From Undibacterium sp. (lineage in GTDB: Bacteria > Pseudomonadota > Gammaproteobacteria > Burkholderiales > Burkholderiaceae_D): DNA of 64,000 bases. The number at the start of each line of letters is the position of its first letter. Position 1 is the first letter of the stretch. The notes beneath the pieces were generated by a model. It saw only the letters and a list, made by a program, of their open reading frames with translations, had not been told where the DNA came from and did no database searches. Made by a program: the position numbers and the translations under genes. Of the stretch, positions 18,219 to 28,619 are shown in pieces. The DNA lies in assembly GCA_030645915.1 (NCBI GenBank), contig JAUSNO010000018.1:92822-156821 (forward strand), given 5' to 3'.

Positions 18219-18821
18219 TTATTTCTGAAATGCGCGCTCAAGAAAATCCAGCCTGTCCTGGCCCCAAAAGCTTTCGCCTTTGTAGACAAACCAAGGTGCG
18301 CCAAAGCCATTAACCGCAATCATTTCGTTGGTAAATCTGTCGTACTCTGCCTGTACGCTAACCGTTTCGGATGACTTGAGCAAAGCCTTGCCATCCAATT
18401 CGCCATCAAACGCCAAAGCGCTCAGCGTATCGGGGTCAGCGATATTTCTCTGCTCCGCCCAGACTGCCCGCATGATATTACCGGCCAGATTGAGCGCGAC
18501 ATCACTACCATGTGCCAGTTGCGTAGCAATAATCAGCAACGCAGCCGGATCAGGCGAGACCGGGAAAAACGTCGGCTGCACATGCATCGGCAAACCCAGA
18601 TACTCGCTCCAGCGCTGCAATTCCATCAGACGATATGCCTGACGTTGCGGTGCGCGCTTGGCCAGCGGCAAACCGCCGGAGATGGCGAATACTTTGCCCA
18701 GATCACAAGGCTTGACATCGATCTTGACGGCATACTTTTTTGCCAGATCGACAAAGCGCTGATGCCCCAGATAACACCAGGGCGACTGCGGTGCAAAATA
18801 GTATTCGCAAACCTTGTTCAT
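18219..18821 (-). CDS. 2-hydroxychromene-2-carboxylate isomerase / DsbA-family protein
   Basis: A 200-residue thioredoxin-fold protein of the kappa-class GST/DsbA group. The N-terminal motif is EYYFAPQSPWCYLGHQRF, where the family's SPY/SPW serine binds glutathione; the single Cys is not part of a CxxC motif, so it is not an oxidoreductase of DsbA type. The C-terminal FGAPWFVYKGESFWGQDRLDFLE segment is characteristic of NahD-like isomerases. NahD works in naphthalene breakdown, but no aromatic-degradation gene adjoins this copy, so a general glutathione-dependent isomerase role is more likely. Confidence 0.85.
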   Translation of the reverse strand: MNKVCEYYFAPQSPWCYLGHQRFVDLAKKYAVKIDVKPCDLGKVFAISGGLPLAKRAPQRQAYRLMELQRWSEYLGLPMHVQPTFFPVSPDPAALLIIATQLAHGSDVALNLAGNIMRAVWAEQRNIADPDTLSALAFDGELDGKALLKSSETVSVQAEYDRFTNEMIAVNGFGAPWFVYKGESFWGQDRLDFLERAFQK

Positions 18822-18872
18822 CGATCACTCCTTAGCATAGACATCGGATTTAACACACTACTTGCTCAACCA

Positions 18873-19295
18873 TTAGAACGGTTTTACCACCACCAGAATC
18901 ACCGCCAATAGCATCAGGATAACCGGCGCTTCATTGAACCAGCGAAACCAGACGTGGCCGCGCGTATTGCGGTTCTGCTCAAACTTTTTCAATATGCTGC
19001 CGCAAGCATGGTGATAGCCGATCAGCAAAATAACGATCGCCAATTTGGCGTGCATCCATCCATTGCCGGGGCCGCGCCCGATGCCATAGCCTATCCACAA
19101 CCAGATGCCCAGCACAACCGCAGGCACGGCAAGTAGGGTCATGAAACGAAACAGCTTGCGTGCCATCAATAATAAGCGTTCGATGACCATGGGCTCTTTT
19201 TCCATGGCGAGGTTAACGAAAATCCTCGGGAGATAAAACAGCCCGGCAAACCAGGAGGCGACAAAAACGATGTGTAGTGCTTTGATCCAGAGCAT
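18873..19295 (-). CDS. CopD/HemJ-family membrane protein
   Basis: With the ATG at 19295 the protein has 140 residues and four membrane helices. The start MLWIKALHIVFVASWFAGLF and LPRIFVNLAME are typical of the CopD superfamily, and especially of the HemJ (UPF0093) branch, with a conserved His in helix 1 and another in GYHHACGSILKKFE. HemJ is a protoporphyrinogen oxidase of heme synthesis in many bacteria; CopD proteins take up copper. The short length favours HemJ-like over CopD, but I would not fix the function. It follows proA by 37 bases and is likely the last gene of this operon. Confidence 0.75.
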   Translation of the reverse strand: MLWIKALHIVFVASWFAGLFYLPRIFVNLAMEKEPMVIERLLLMARKLFRFMTLLAVPAVVLGIWLWIGYGIGRGPGNGWMHAKLAIVILLIGYHHACGSILKKFEQNRNTRGHVWFRWFNEAPVILMLLAVILVVVKPF

Positions 19296-19332
19296 GGTAA
19301 TCCTTGTTAAATTTTTGCAACCTATTAACCAA

Positions 19333-20598
19333 CTATTGGCGAATTTCGCCATGGCCGAATACCACGTACTTCAATGACGTCAGGCCTTCCAGTCCGACCG
19401 GACCGCGTGCATGCAGCTTGTCGTTCGAGATGCCGATTTCTGCACCCAGGCCATATTCAAAGCCATCGGCAAAACGCGTAGAGGCATTGACCATCACCGA
19501 AGCGGAATCGACTTCGCGCAAGAAACGCAAGGCACGGCTATAGTCCTCGGTCATGATGGCTTCGGTATGTTTCGACGAGTAATCATTAATGTGCGTAATA
19601 GCCTCGTCCATATCGGCCACGACTTTGATCGACAGGATAGCCGCCAGATATTCTGTGCTCCAGTCCGCTTCGGTAGCCTTGGTCAAATGCGGATAGCCAG
19701 CCAGAATTTTTTCCGCCTCGGGATCACAACGCAGCTCGACTTGCTTGCTCGCGTAGCGCTCGGCCAATGCCGGCAAAACCTGGCCTGCTATTGCACGCGC
19801 CACCAGCAGAGTTTCCATCGTATTGCAGGTGCCGTAGCGATGGCACTTGGCGTTGAAGGCGACATCCACAGCCTTGCCCAGGTCGGCTTTGTCGTCGATA
19901 TACACGTGGCAAATGCCGTCGAGATGCTTGATCATCGGCACGGTGGCTTCGCGCATCAGGCGCTCGATCAAGCCTTTGCCGCCGCGTGGCACGATCACAT
20001 CAACATACTGCGGCATGGTGATCAATTCGCCGACTGCAGCGCGGTCGGTGGTCTCTACTATTTGCACTGCATCGGCTGGCAAACCTGCGCCAGCCAAACC
20101 TTCCTTGACCAACTTCGCCAAGGCCTGATTGCAATGTATCGCTTCAGAGCCGCCACGCAAAATCGTTGCGTTGCCGCTCTTGATGCACAGACCAGCGGCA
20201 TCGACGGTAACGTTGGGGCGGGCTTCGTAAATAATGCCGATGACGCCCAGCGGCACGCGCATCTGGCCGACCTGAATGCCGCTAGGACGGTATTTCATGT
20301 TCGAAATTTCACCGATAGGGTCAGCCAGGCTGACGATTTGCTCCAGGCCCTCGGCCATGCTGGCGATTGCCTGGTCGGATAAAGTCAGTCTGTCGAGCAT
20401 CGCGGCATCCATGCCGCTGGCTTTGGCGGCGACCAGATCGAGCTCATTGGCTGCGCGCAAGACGCCGGCATCACGGCGGATGGCGACGGCGATCAGGCTT
20501 AACGCGAGATTTTTCGCTGCGCTATTGGCTTTGGCCATGGCGCGCGAGGCCGTGCGGGCGCGTATGCCCAGGTCATTCATGTAGTGCTTTATATCCAT
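19333..20598 (-). CDS. proA: Gamma-glutamyl phosphate reductase
   Basis: The ATG at 20598 gives 421 residues, the usual family length. ProA reduces gamma-glutamyl phosphate to glutamate semialdehyde with NADPH, the second step of proline synthesis. Visible marks are [26 protein letters not shown], the HYIP-like [10 protein letters not shown] and the catalytic-cysteine region [11 protein letters not shown], plus the C-terminal [21 protein letters not shown]. proB is not adjacent. It lies 200 bases downstream of holA in a minus-strand housekeeping series. Confidence 0.97.
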   Translation of the reverse strand: MDIKHYMNDLGIRARTASRAMAKANSAAKNLALSLIAVAIRRDAGVLRAANELDLVAAKASGMDAAMLDRLTLSDQAIASMAEGLEQIVSLADPIGEISNMKYRPSGIQVGQMRVPLGVIGIIYEARPNVTVDAAGLCIKSGNATILRGGSEAIHCNQALAKLVKEGLAGAGLPADAVQIVETTDRAAVGELITMPQYVDVIVPRGGKGLIERLMREATVPMIKHLDGICHVYIDDKADLGKAVDVAFNAKCHRYGTCNTMETLLVARAIAGQVLPALAERYASKQVELRCDPEAEKILAGYPHLTKATEADWSTEYLAAILSIKVVADMDEAITHINDYSSKHTEAIMTEDYSRALRFLREVDSASVMVNASTRFADGFEYGLGAEIGISNDKLHARGPVGLEGLTSLKYVVFGHGEIRQ

Positions 20599-20798
20599 GT
20601 TGGCTCTCGTACAGATTTTTGTTTGGTACTGGCGCAAGCCTTGCGACAATCGCATACTCCACCGTGTATAGCTTAATTATTTTCAATCACGCAATAGATA
20701 CGTGCGTAATGAGCATTATGTTTGACATACTCCCCATATTTAATAATAAGGAAGTGAAATTCGCTTACTTAATCTGGTGCAAAAAGACTGATCTGGCC

Positions 20799-21815
20799 TT
20801 ATGCCCGCGCGACTCGCAAGCCCAATTGCAGCATGGCATCCCATGCATCGCCGGCAAATTTACTGGCACGCAAACCCTTGACCATTTTATCGACTTGCGC
20901 CGCCTCTTGCAGCGCAGCCTGCAAAGTCGCCAGACTCACCCGTTGTAATGCCGGCCCCATCAATTTTTCTCGCGGGCCCCAGATGCGATATTCCTTCAGC
21001 ATCACGCCCAGTGGACGCCCCTGCGCCATGCCCGATTTAAGCTTGAGCAAAGTGCGCAGCTCTTCTGCCACCGCCCACAATATCAGCGGCAGCGCTTCGC
21101 CCTCGCCTTTCAAGCCATCGAGCATGCGCACCAGTCGTGCCACATCGCCGGCCAGCATTGCCTCGTTAAGCTTGAAGACGTCGTAACGCGCGACATTGAG
21201 CACGGCATCATGGATCACCTCAAAACTGAGTTTGCCTGCCGGATGCAATAGTCCCAGTTTCTGAATTTCCTGATGCGCTGCGAGTAAATTACCCTCCACC
21301 CTATCGGCAATGAAATCGAGACTTTGCCGGTCCACGCTTTGACCTTGTGACGACAAGCGCTGCGCTATCCAGTTGGGCAAAGCGGCACGCTCTACCAATG
21401 GAATATCGATATACACCGCCGCCTGCTGCAGGCTAGCCACCCAGGCCGCTTTCTGCGTCGCCCAGTCCAATTTTGGCAGCGTGATCAGGGTCAGATTATC
21501 GGGCGATAAATTGGCGACATAATCCTGCAACGCCGCACCGCCATCCTTGCCCGGCTTGCCCGTCGGGATGCGCAGATCGATCAGTTTTTTATCACCAAAC
21601 AGCGACTGCGATTGATTTGCGGCCAGCAATGCACCCCACTTGAAACTGCGCTCTACGGTGAGTATTTCGCGCTCTAAAAAACCCTGCGCTTTAGCGGCGC
21701 GACGGATTTTATCGGCAGCCTCTAACGCGAGCAGATACTCGTCGCTGGTGATCACATACAGAGGTGCCAGCGTTTTTGCCAAGTGTCCGTCGATCGCATC
21801 AAAACGCAGTTGCAT
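20799..21815 (-). CDS. holA: DNA polymerase III subunit delta
   Basis: A 338-residue clamp-loader subunit that opens the beta sliding clamp. The N-terminal domain (APLYVITSDEYLLALEAADKIRRAA) replaces the family's LYLLxGxExxLxxE block, and the central region shows the DFIADRVEGNLLAAHQEIQKLGLL signature of delta (helix bearing E-G-N-x-x-A-x-x-Q-E). It starts 4 bases after the lptE stop, in the conserved leuS-lptE-holA order. Confidence 0.95.
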   Translation of the reverse strand: MQLRFDAIDGHLAKTLAPLYVITSDEYLLALEAADKIRRAAKAQGFLEREILTVERSFKWGALLAANQSQSLFGDKKLIDLRIPTGKPGKDGGAALQDYVANLSPDNLTLITLPKLDWATQKAAWVASLQQAAVYIDIPLVERAALPNWIAQRLSSQGQSVDRQSLDFIADRVEGNLLAAHQEIQKLGLLHPAGKLSFEVIHDAVLNVARYDVFKLNEAMLAGDVARLVRMLDGLKGEGEALPLILWAVAEELRTLLKLKSGMAQGRPLGVMLKEYRIWGPREKLMGPALQRVSLATLQAALQEAAQVDKMVKGLRASKFAGDAWDAMLQLGLRVARA

Positions 21816-21819
21816 AAAA

Positions 21820-22368
21820 TTAGTCCATTTTCAATACAGCAAGACGGCGCATGATCTGCTGCACCAGATCGCTTTGCATGTCGCGGTAGAGCAAGCCCTC
21901 CTCCGCTTCCTTGGCAAGTACCTGCGTTTCGTTAAAGCTGATATTGCGCTTCAAACTGATGACAGTCGGCGCCAGCATTTCTTTTCCAGCCTTATCCCTG
22001 ACACGAAAACGCAAGGTGTAGGCTAAATTATATTCACGCACCCGCCCTTGGCTATTGAGTGAAAGAATAGTCTTTTCACGCGTTTCGCCCAGAACTTCGA
22101 GCACCACTTCCGAATTGCCGGCATCGGTCGACACCAGTGTTTTGCCATTGGCACGTATGTTTCTCTTTAGCTCGCCACCCAAGGAAGAACTATCAGGGAA
22201 ACCGACATAAATACTGGCGAAGGGAAACGTGACTGGCCCGCGCAGTGCAAAGCCGCAGCCAGACAGGATCAGCAAACTCAGGACGGCACCAATGCCGACT
22301 GAAGTAGGCCGTAGTGCGCGAAGTTGTTGAGCGAAGTTAGACAGGAAGTTAGGCACGGAGTTAGTCAT
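21820..22368 (-). CDS. lptE: LPS-assembly lipoprotein LptE
   Basis: The start at 22368 (MTNSVPNF...) gives 182 residues. A lipoprotein signal with lipobox LILSGC-G places it in the outer membrane. The mature sequence GFALRGPVTFPFASIYVGFP is the typical LptE N-terminus, with the later YTLRFRVRDKAGKEML and the C-terminal helix DLVQQIMRRLAVLK. LptE plugs the LptD barrel and delivers LPS to the cell surface. It sits between leuS and holA with gaps of 13 and 4 bases, so it is surely co-transcribed. Confidence 0.95.
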   Translation of the reverse strand: MTNSVPNFLSNFAQQLRALRPTSVGIGAVLSLLILSGCGFALRGPVTFPFASIYVGFPDSSSLGGELKRNIRANGKTLVSTDAGNSEVVLEVLGETREKTILSLNSQGRVREYNLAYTLRFRVRDKAGKEMLAPTVISLKRNISFNETQVLAKEAEEGLLYRDMQSDLVQQIMRRLAVLKMD

Positions 22369-22381
22369 AATAGAGTGACGA

Positions 22382-25027
22382 TCAGGCGACAATGTTAACC
22401 AGCTTGCCGGGCACGATGATGACTTTTTTCGGCGTTCCTTCAAAAAACCGTTGCGCACTTTCATTCTCCAATGCCAGGGCTTCTATCGTCGCTTTATCGG
22501 CATCTTTGGCGACCGTAATACTGCCGCGCAATTTGCCGTTGACCTGAATCATCATCTCGATTTCAGTCTGCACCAGCGCAGCATCATCGACTTGCGGCCA
22601 GGCTGTATTGAGGATGTCGGTGAAAGCGGTTGCGTAAGCCAACTCTTCCCACAACACATGCGTCAGGTGCGGACAAGCCGGATACAAGACGCGCAACAAG
22701 ATGCCAAAGGCTTCACGCAAGGCCGCCGCATGGCCGGCACCTTCAAGCTTGAAGGCTTCCAGCGTGTTCAGCAATTTCATCGCGCCGGAGACCACGGTGT
22801 TGTACTGCATGCGCTCGTAATCGTAGCTGACCTGACGCAAGATCGTGTGTACTTCACGGCGCAGGGTTTTACTGTCTGCGCTCAACTCGCCACTGACCTT
22901 GCCGGCAGTACGCAACAGGTCTGCGTTCTTGAAACCAAAATTCCAGACGCGGCGCAGGAAACGGTGCGCGCCTTCGACGCCGGAGTCATTCCATTCCAGC
23001 GTCTGCTCAGGCGGCGAGGCAAACATCACGAACAGGCGTGCGGTATCGGCACCATACTGGTTGATCAGCTCTTGCGGATCAACGCCATTGCTCTTGGATT
23101 TGGACATGGTGGTCATCTCGTATTCGAGCTTGGACCCATCCGATTTCAATGTCGCACCAGTGATCTGACCCTGCTCGTTAGTGATGACGTTGACTTCTTC
23201 TTCCCAGAAATAATTCTTACCGGCGCCTTCAGGTTTCTGGAAGAAAGCGCCTTTCAACACCATGCCCTGCGTCAGCAATTTGGCGAAAGGTTCATGCGCA
23301 TCGATCAGCTTCAGATCGCGCATGACCTTGGTCCAGAAGCGCGCATACAGCAGATGCAAAATCGCGTGTTCGATCCCTCCGATGTACTGATCCATCGGCA
23401 TCCAGTATTTGCTGCCTTCGGCCACCATCGCCTTATCGTTGCTGGCGTCGCAATAGCGCATGAAATACCAGGAACTATCGACGAAGGTATCCATGGTGTC
23501 GGTTTCGCGCTTGGCTGGCTTGCCGCAACTTGGGCAGTCTACATGCAAGAAATCCAGGCGCTTATTCAGCGGATTGCCTGAACCATCGGGAATGCAATCT
23601 TCCGGCAAGACGACAGGTAAATCTTTTTCCGGCACCGGCACCGCACCGCAGGCATCGCAATGAATGATAGGGATAGGCGTACCCCAGTAGCGCTGGCGAC
23701 TGATGCCCCAGTCGCGCAGACGCCAGGTGGTTTTCTTTTCGCCCAGTTCTTTTGCTGCCATCAATTCAGCGACTTTGCCGACCGCCTGTTTGCAGCTCAA
23801 GCCATCGAGATCGCCGCTGTTAATTGTCAGGCCGCGCTGCTTGTCGCCATACCATTCCGCCCAGGCATCGGTAGAATAAGTTTCGCCTTCCAGAGCGACG
23901 ACTTGCTTGATAGGCAAATTGTATTTTTTCGCAAACAGGAAATCACGTTCGTCGTGTGCAGGTACGCCCATGACCGCGCCGTCGCCGTAAGTAATTAGCA
24001 CGTAGTTGCCGACCCAGACTTCGACCTGCGCGCCAGTCAATGGATGCGTGACGAACAAGCCGGTTGGCTGGCCCTCTTTTTCACGCAAGGCAAGTTCCGC
24101 TTCCGTCGTGCCGCCTTTTTTGCATTCTTCGATGAAGGCAGCCAAACCAGGATTACTCGCAGCGGCATGCGTCGCCAATGGATGTTCCGGTGCCACAGCA
24201 CAGAAAGTGACGCCCATGATGGTGTCGGCGCGCGTGGTGAACACGTACATCTTGCCATCTTGAATCAGCTTGCCGCCGGCGTTCTTAATGTCGTGCGTGA
24301 AGGCGAAACGCACACCTTCGGATTTGCCTATCCAGTTTTCCTGCATCAGCCGCACCCGCTCTGGCCAGCCAGACAGATAATTCGGATCTTCAGGATTGGC
24401 AACCGCCGACAATAACTCTTCAGCGTAGTCAGTGATGTTCAGATAGTAACCAGGGATTTCGCGCTTCTCGACCAGAGCACCTGAGCGCCAGCCGCGGCCA
24501 TCGATCACCTGCTCATTAGCGAGCACGGTCTGGTCGATCGGATCCCAGTTGACGACTTGGGTACGGCGTTCGCAAATGCCGGCTTCCAGCATTTTCAGAA
24601 ACAGCCATTGATTCCATTTGTAGTATTCCGGTGAGCAAGTGGCGATTTCGCGCGACCAGTCTATCGCCAGGCCCATCGCTTGCATCTGGGTTTTCATGTA
24701 GGCGATATTGTCGTACGTCCACTTGGCGGGCGGCACCTTGTTCTTGATCGCGGCGTTTTCTGCCGGCAGGCCGAAAGCATCCCAGCCCATCGGCATCAGG
24801 ACGTTGTAACCATTCATGCGCAACTGGCGCGCCAGCATGTCATTGATCGTGTAATTGCGCACATGGCCCATGTGCAGCTTGCCCGACGGATAAGGCAGCA
24901 TGGAACAGGCGTAGTATTTACCTTTAGGGAAACGCGTATCGTTTTCTACCGCTTTATAAGCGTCAATTTTCTTCCAATGGGTTTGCGCAGATTGCTCGAC
25001 TTCAGATGGGGTATATTTTTCTTGCAT
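22382..25027 (-). CDS. leuS: Leucyl-tRNA synthetase
   Basis: An 881-residue class I synthetase. The HIGH-type motif is [18 protein letters not shown] (about residues 42-59), the editing CP1 domain carries [21 protein letters not shown] with the threonine-rich editing site, and the KMSKS loop is [13 protein letters not shown]. Zinc-binding Cys pairs appear in [20 protein letters not shown] and [20 protein letters not shown]. Length matches the bacterial enzyme. It heads the leuS-lptE-holA run and lies 110 bases after exbD. Confidence 0.98.
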   Translation of the reverse strand: MQEKYTPSEVEQSAQTHWKKIDAYKAVENDTRFPKGKYYACSMLPYPSGKLHMGHVRNYTINDMLARQLRMNGYNVLMPMGWDAFGLPAENAAIKNKVPPAKWTYDNIAYMKTQMQAMGLAIDWSREIATCSPEYYKWNQWLFLKMLEAGICERRTQVVNWDPIDQTVLANEQVIDGRGWRSGALVEKREIPGYYLNITDYAEELLSAVANPEDPNYLSGWPERVRLMQENWIGKSEGVRFAFTHDIKNAGGKLIQDGKMYVFTTRADTIMGVTFCAVAPEHPLATHAAASNPGLAAFIEECKKGGTTEAELALREKEGQPTGLFVTHPLTGAQVEVWVGNYVLITYGDGAVMGVPAHDERDFLFAKKYNLPIKQVVALEGETYSTDAWAEWYGDKQRGLTINSGDLDGLSCKQAVGKVAELMAAKELGEKKTTWRLRDWGISRQRYWGTPIPIIHCDACGAVPVPEKDLPVVLPEDCIPDGSGNPLNKRLDFLHVDCPSCGKPAKRETDTMDTFVDSSWYFMRYCDASNDKAMVAEGSKYWMPMDQYIGGIEHAILHLLYARFWTKVMRDLKLIDAHEPFAKLLTQGMVLKGAFFQKPEGAGKNYFWEEEVNVITNEQGQITGATLKSDGSKLEYEMTTMSKSKSNGVDPQELINQYGADTARLFVMFASPPEQTLEWNDSGVEGAHRFLRRVWNFGFKNADLLRTAGKVSGELSADSKTLRREVHTILRQVSYDYERMQYNTVVSGAMKLLNTLEAFKLEGAGHAAALREAFGILLRVLYPACPHLTHVLWEELAYATAFTDILNTAWPQVDDAALVQTEIEMMIQVNGKLRGSITVAKDADKATIEALALENESAQRFFEGTPKKVIIVPGKLVNIVA

Positions 25028-25137
25028 GACGGCTCAATAGTGACAAATTCGGATAAAAGCGGGGGGGATTACCGGGAACCTTGGATTATAACTGCTTCAG
25101 TGGGAATTCCAGAAACTCTGGCGTGCTGCGGGCTGGT

Positions 25138-25575
25138 CTATTTTTTATCGGTGCGAGGGGATTTTGCTTCTATAGCGAAGCCGATCTTACTTAATCCCTG
25201 TGCCTGCGCTGTGGCCATGACTTGTGCGATGACCTCATAGCGGGTTTCTTTGTCTGCGCGCAGCAGCAATTCTGGCTGGGGATTTTTCTTGGCCAGCAGC
25301 GCCAATCGCGCATCAAGCTCACTCAATTTCAACAACTCTGACTCCAGATACAGTGCACCTCTGGCGTCGAAAGAGAGCGTAATGGTTTCCGCTTGCATCG
25401 GCGCAGCAACCGATTGTGCTTTCGGCAATTCCAGCTGAATGGCATGATTCATCAGTGGCGCGGTGATAATGAAGATCACCAACAAGACCAGCATGACATC
25501 CACCATAGGTGTCACATTGATATCCGACATGGCCGTCATCTGCTTGTCTGAACTGCTGAATTGTCCGAATGCCAT
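25138..25575 (-). CDS. exbD: ExbD/TolR-family biopolymer transport protein
   Basis: A 145-residue protein with one N-terminal membrane helix. MSDINVTPMVDVMLVLLVIF carries the family's conserved Asp in the helix, which is the proton-path residue, followed by a periplasmic domain with LRADKETRYEVIAQVMATAQ. With the ExbB-like protein encoded 13 bases upstream it would form a proton-driven motor powering TonB (or Tol). No tonB, tolA or tolB adjoins the pair, so ExbD against TolR cannot be separated with certainty. Confidence 0.9.
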   Translation of the reverse strand: MAFGQFSSSDKQMTAMSDINVTPMVDVMLVLLVIFIITAPLMNHAIQLELPKAQSVAAPMQAETITLSFDARGALYLESELLKLSELDARLALLAKKNPQPELLLRADKETRYEVIAQVMATAQAQGLSKIGFAIEAKSPRTDKK

Positions 25576-25588
25576 CTTTAGCTCTTCT

Positions 25589-26245
25589 TCAGTTCTTCAC
25601 CAGATGCGCCTGCAAATCATAGGCAAAGGCATCAAGTTCAGCCAAGGTAATCCGATTGATGCGATTAAAAGCGTTGTAAGCCAGCACAGCGGGAATCGCC
25701 ACGACCAAGCCCAGCGCAGTCATGATGAGAGCCTCGCCAACGGGGCCTGCAATCTGGTCTATCTGCACGGCGCCTGATACAGCAACCGTGGTCAGTGCAT
25801 GATAAATACCCCAGACCGTGCCAAGAAGCCCAACAAAAGGTGCCGTTGCGCCTATGGATGCAAGCAACGTCAAGCCAGTCTCCAGTTTGACGATCACCTG
25901 ATTCATCTGCTGCCGAAGTACACGGGTAATGACATTCGAAGCCGTGGATTGCGCATTTAGCGTTTGCGCATTTTTAGTCGCATCTAGCGATTCCATTCCT
26001 TGTCGGGCAAGGGATGCAAAAACATCCTCTTTATCCGCCTCTGCCAGTAGCGCAAGCGCATCGGGCATCGTGGGTGCTTTCCAAAAAACCAGCAACGCAG
26101 GCGCGGCGCGGCGGATACGCCAGAACGACCATGCCTTGGACAGGATCGTATACCAGCTCACCAAAGACATAATCAGCAGCACGTAGAAGACCAGATGGCT
26201 GATTTCATCTACCTGCGTCCAATAAACTGAGATAGCAGATGACAT
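25589..26245 (-). CDS. exbB: MotA/TolQ/ExbB-family proton channel
   Basis: A 218-residue membrane protein with three helices: an N-terminal one (LVFYVLLIMSLVSWYTIL) and a C-terminal pair. The family core is clear in LETGLTLLASIGATAPFVGLLGTVWGIYHAL and in GEALIMTALGLVVAIPAVLAYNAF. It pairs with the following exbD. Gene order dapB-exbB-exbD-leuS is conserved in Burkholderiales (recollection). It probably energises TonB-dependent uptake, in keeping with fur nearby, but a Tol role is possible. Confidence 0.92.
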   Translation of the reverse strand: MSSAISVYWTQVDEISHLVFYVLLIMSLVSWYTILSKAWSFWRIRRAAPALLVFWKAPTMPDALALLAEADKEDVFASLARQGMESLDATKNAQTLNAQSTASNVITRVLRQQMNQVIVKLETGLTLLASIGATAPFVGLLGTVWGIYHALTTVAVSGAVQIDQIAGPVGEALIMTALGLVVAIPAVLAYNAFNRINRITLAELDAFAYDLQAHLVKN

Positions 26246-26262
26246 GCTGACTTTCGCTAGTG

Positions 26263-27081
26263 TTAATTCAGACCAAGCACATCGAACATATCGAACAAGC
26301 CAGTTTTCTTATCTGCCAAAAACCTTGCAGCGCGCAGACTGCCGTGGGCGTAGGTCACCCGACTCGATGATTTGTGGGTGATCTCAACACGCTCGCCGAT
26401 TCCGGCAAACAGGACGGTGTGATCACCGACAATATCGCCGCCACGGATAGTGGCGAAACCGATAGACGACGGATCACGTTCGCCGGTAACACCTTCACGA
26501 GAGAACACGCCTACCTCGTTCAGATCGCGCCCCAAGGTATCGGCAATCACTTCGCCCATTTTTAAGGCGGTACCGGAAGGTGCATCCACTTTGTGCCTGT
26601 GATGCGCCTCGATGATTTCTATATCGTAGCCATGAGAAAAACTCTTCGCCGCCATTTCAAGCAGCTTCAAGGTGACATTGACACCCACGCTCATATTGGG
26701 CGCAAAAACTATTGCGGTCTTTTCAGCGGCAGCGGCAATGGCAGCCTTACCAGCATCATCAAACCCTGTGGTACCGATAATCATCTTGATGCCGTGCTCG
26801 GCACAGTAGTCCAGATGTTTAAGGGTGCCTTCGGGCCGGGTAAAATCGATCAAGAAATCTGCCTTACCCAATGCTTTGGCGATGTCAAACTCGATCAGTA
26901 CACCAGCGGGCTTACCCAAAAAACTTGCCGCATCAGTGCCAATAAAAGGAGATGAACTCACATCCAGGGCGCCCGTCAACACCGCATCTTCTGCAGTATC
27001 AATAGCTTCAATTAACATCTTGCCCATGCGTCCTGACGCGCCAGCCACCGCAATTTTCATTGGTGTCGATAATATTGCCAT
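26263..27081 (-). CDS. dapB: 4-hydroxy-tetrahydrodipicolinate reductase
   Basis: DapB makes tetrahydrodipicolinate in the lysine and diaminopimelate (peptidoglycan) pathway. The ATG at 27081 is preceded by AGAGG at a good distance and gives 272 residues; a GTG two codons upstream is also possible. The nucleotide loop is [15 protein letters not shown], the central [18 protein letters not shown] and the catalytic [23 protein letters not shown] (His-His and Lys) are complete. It follows bamE by 14 bases. Confidence 0.97.
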   Translation of the reverse strand: MAILSTPMKIAVAGASGRMGKMLIEAIDTAEDAVLTGALDVSSSPFIGTDAASFLGKPAGVLIEFDIAKALGKADFLIDFTRPEGTLKHLDYCAEHGIKMIIGTTGFDDAGKAAIAAAAEKTAIVFAPNMSVGVNVTLKLLEMAAKSFSHGYDIEIIEAHHRHKVDAPSGTALKMGEVIADTLGRDLNEVGVFSREGVTGERDPSSIGFATIRGGDIVGDHTVLFAGIGERVEITHKSSSRVTYAHGSLRAARFLADKKTGLFDMFDVLGLN

Positions 27082-27095
27082 ATTCACTTGCCTCT

Positions 27096-27629
27096 TTATT
27101 TTTTAGCAGGAGTCTCGCTGACCGGTGTCGATTCTGCTTTAGCGCCAATTGCAGAACTGGTGATATGCGCCAGATATTCTTTTTCGCTAGGCAGATTTCC
27201 ACCTTCAAAACGTGCCACCGTATTGTTCTTGAATATGACGGTAACGCGACTGGTGATCAATTCGCCATTTGGCTTAAGTAGACGGAAAGGATAATCCCAG
27301 CGATCTTCGTGAAACATGTCGGTCAACAAAGCCGTACCCAGCAAAAAGCGCACTTGTTCACGCGTCATGCCCTCTTTTAACTGCGACACCATTTCCTGAG
27401 AAATGAAATTACCCTGTTGAACAGTGATTTTGTACGGTGAAATATAACTAAAAAGCTTGTTTAAACCGGTTGGCGCAATCACTTGTGTGTCGCGCCCATC
27501 AGTCTTTAATCCGGTAGTGCCAGGTTTCACGGGCTCATTTGACGCGCAGCCAGAAAGCAAAATAGCCAAGGCCAGACCGGCAAATCCGCCGACTTTGCTG
27601 CGGGACGTTTCGTTTAATAACAATTGCAT
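27096..27629 (-). CDS. bamE: Outer membrane assembly lipoprotein BamE
   Basis: The ATG at 27629 opens a 177-residue lipoprotein with lipobox LLSGC-A after a hydrophobic stretch. The SmpA/OmlA domain is recognised by [40 protein letters not shown] and RWDYPFRL. BamE stabilises the BAM complex that inserts beta-barrel proteins. A low-complexity C-terminal tail ([19 protein letters not shown]) is lineage-specific. It is divergent from fur across 124 bases, the classical arrangement in proteobacteria. Confidence 0.95.
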   Translation of the reverse strand: MQLLLNETSRSKVGGFAGLALAILLSGCASNEPVKPGTTGLKTDGRDTQVIAPTGLNKLFSYISPYKITVQQGNFISQEMVSQLKEGMTREQVRFLLGTALLTDMFHEDRWDYPFRLLKPNGELITSRVTVIFKNNTVARFEGGNLPSEKEYLAHITSSAIGAKAESTPVSETPAKK

Positions 27630-27753
27630 AAAAACCTCAATATATTGAGCAACACTGTAGGGCCTGCCAAGATCATATAAGATGACGATATAAATAAAAG
27701 CCGGCGCCAAAACCCTATATCATAAAGCAGATAGCACTTTTTTGACCGAAAAC
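27630..27753. promoter_or_regulatory. Divergent bamE-fur promoter region
   Basis: These 124 bases separate two divergently transcribed genes and so should hold both promoters. The stretch is AT-rich (for example TATAAGATGACGATATAAAT). I could not identify a convincing Fur box by eye, so autoregulation of fur from this region is unproven. Confidence 0.4.
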
Positions 27754-28191
27754 ATGACGAATACGACTTCAAACCTTAAATCAAGCGGCCTGAAAGCCAC
27801 TTTGCCACGCCTCAAAATTCTGGAAATTTTTCAGAGTAACGAAGTACGTCATTTGACAGCAGAAGACGTCTATAAGATCCTGCTCAATGAAAATATGGAT
27901 GTCGGACTGGCGACGGTGTATCGCGTGCTGACGCAATTTGAGCAGGCGGGTTTATTAAATCGCAATCATTTTGAAACCGGCAAAGCGATTTTTGAATTAA
28001 ACGAGGGATCGCATCACGATCATCTGGTTTGCCTGGATTGCGGCAAAGTGGAAGAGTTTTACGACGAGCAAATTGAAAAAAGACAGAACGCTGTCGCAAA
28101 AGAACGCGGTTTCACCATTGCAGAACATTCGCTTGCCTTATACGGCAACTGCATCAAAACCAACTGCGAACACAAAAACAGAAAATCGTAG
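27754..28191 (+). CDS. fur: Ferric uptake regulator Fur
   Basis: Start at ATG 27754 (the frame reaches a TTG 12 bases upstream), 145 residues. Fur represses iron-uptake genes when loaded with Fe2+. The winged helix holds [15 protein letters not shown] and [19 protein letters not shown] (recognition helix); metal-binding residues are in [18 protein letters not shown] and the second Cys pair CIKTNC near the end. Length and motifs match functional Fur rather than Zur or PerR. It converges with an orphan receiver protein 8 bases downstream. Confidence 0.96.
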   Translation: MTNTTSNLKSSGLKATLPRLKILEIFQSNEVRHLTAEDVYKILLNENMDVGLATVYRVLTQFEQAGLLNRNHFETGKAIFELNEGSHHDHLVCLDCGKVEEFYDEQIEKRQNAVAKERGFTIAEHSLALYGNCIKTNCEHKNRKS

Positions 28192-28199
28192 GAAGTCCT

Positions 28200-28610
28200 T
28201 TATCTCAATGAACCTGCATCGCGGACCGAACGCACTTTTGTCGCTACCGACTGTACGGTATCAAGCACTTTTTTTGCATTAAACGGTTTAATGATATAGC
28301 CACTGATACCAGACTTAACGGCCTCTGAGACCGTTTCCTGGTCAGTGTTGGCGGTTACCATCAAGATTGAAACATCCGGAGAAATCAGTCTGATACTTTT
28401 CAGGGCTTCCAGTCCACTGACCTTTGGCATAATGACATCAAGCAAAATGATATTGGGCTTGAGCTTAGTGACCATTTCAAGAGCAACATCGCCATCTGTT
28501 GCCTCACCAATCACATTGTAGTCATCACTGCGCAAGATAACGCGTAAGGTTTCACGCGTCATGTCGTTATCATCCACGATAAGAATCGAGATATCTTTAT
28601 TATTTGCCAT
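28200..28610 (-). CDS. Stand-alone CheY-like receiver protein
   Basis: A 136-residue single receiver domain. The acidic pair ILIVDDND, the phosphorylation Asp in IILLDVIMPKVSG, the switch Thr in ILMVTANTD and the Lys in GYIIKPFNAKKV are all present, so it should be phosphorylatable. There is no output domain and no histidine kinase next to it. It is on the same strand as hrcA and 9 bases beyond its stop, so it may be co-transcribed with the heat-shock repressor. The partner kinase cannot be told from sequence. Confidence 0.9.
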   Translation of the reverse strand: MANNKDISILIVDDNDMTRETLRVILRSDDYNVIGEATDGDVALEMVTKLKPNIILLDVIMPKVSGLEALKSIRLISPDVSILMVTANTDQETVSEAVKSGISGYIIKPFNAKKVLDTVQSVATKVRSVRDAGSLR

Positions 28611-28619
28611 AAAATTTGG

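Noticed and set aside
22451..23581. 376-codon plus-strand frame antisense to leuS
   Set aside because: leuS is complete and well conserved on the other strand; the antisense frame has no recognisable motif.
27630..27753. Fur box in the fur-bamE spacer
   Set aside because: No 19-bp GATAATGATAATCATTATC-like match could be seen by eye.
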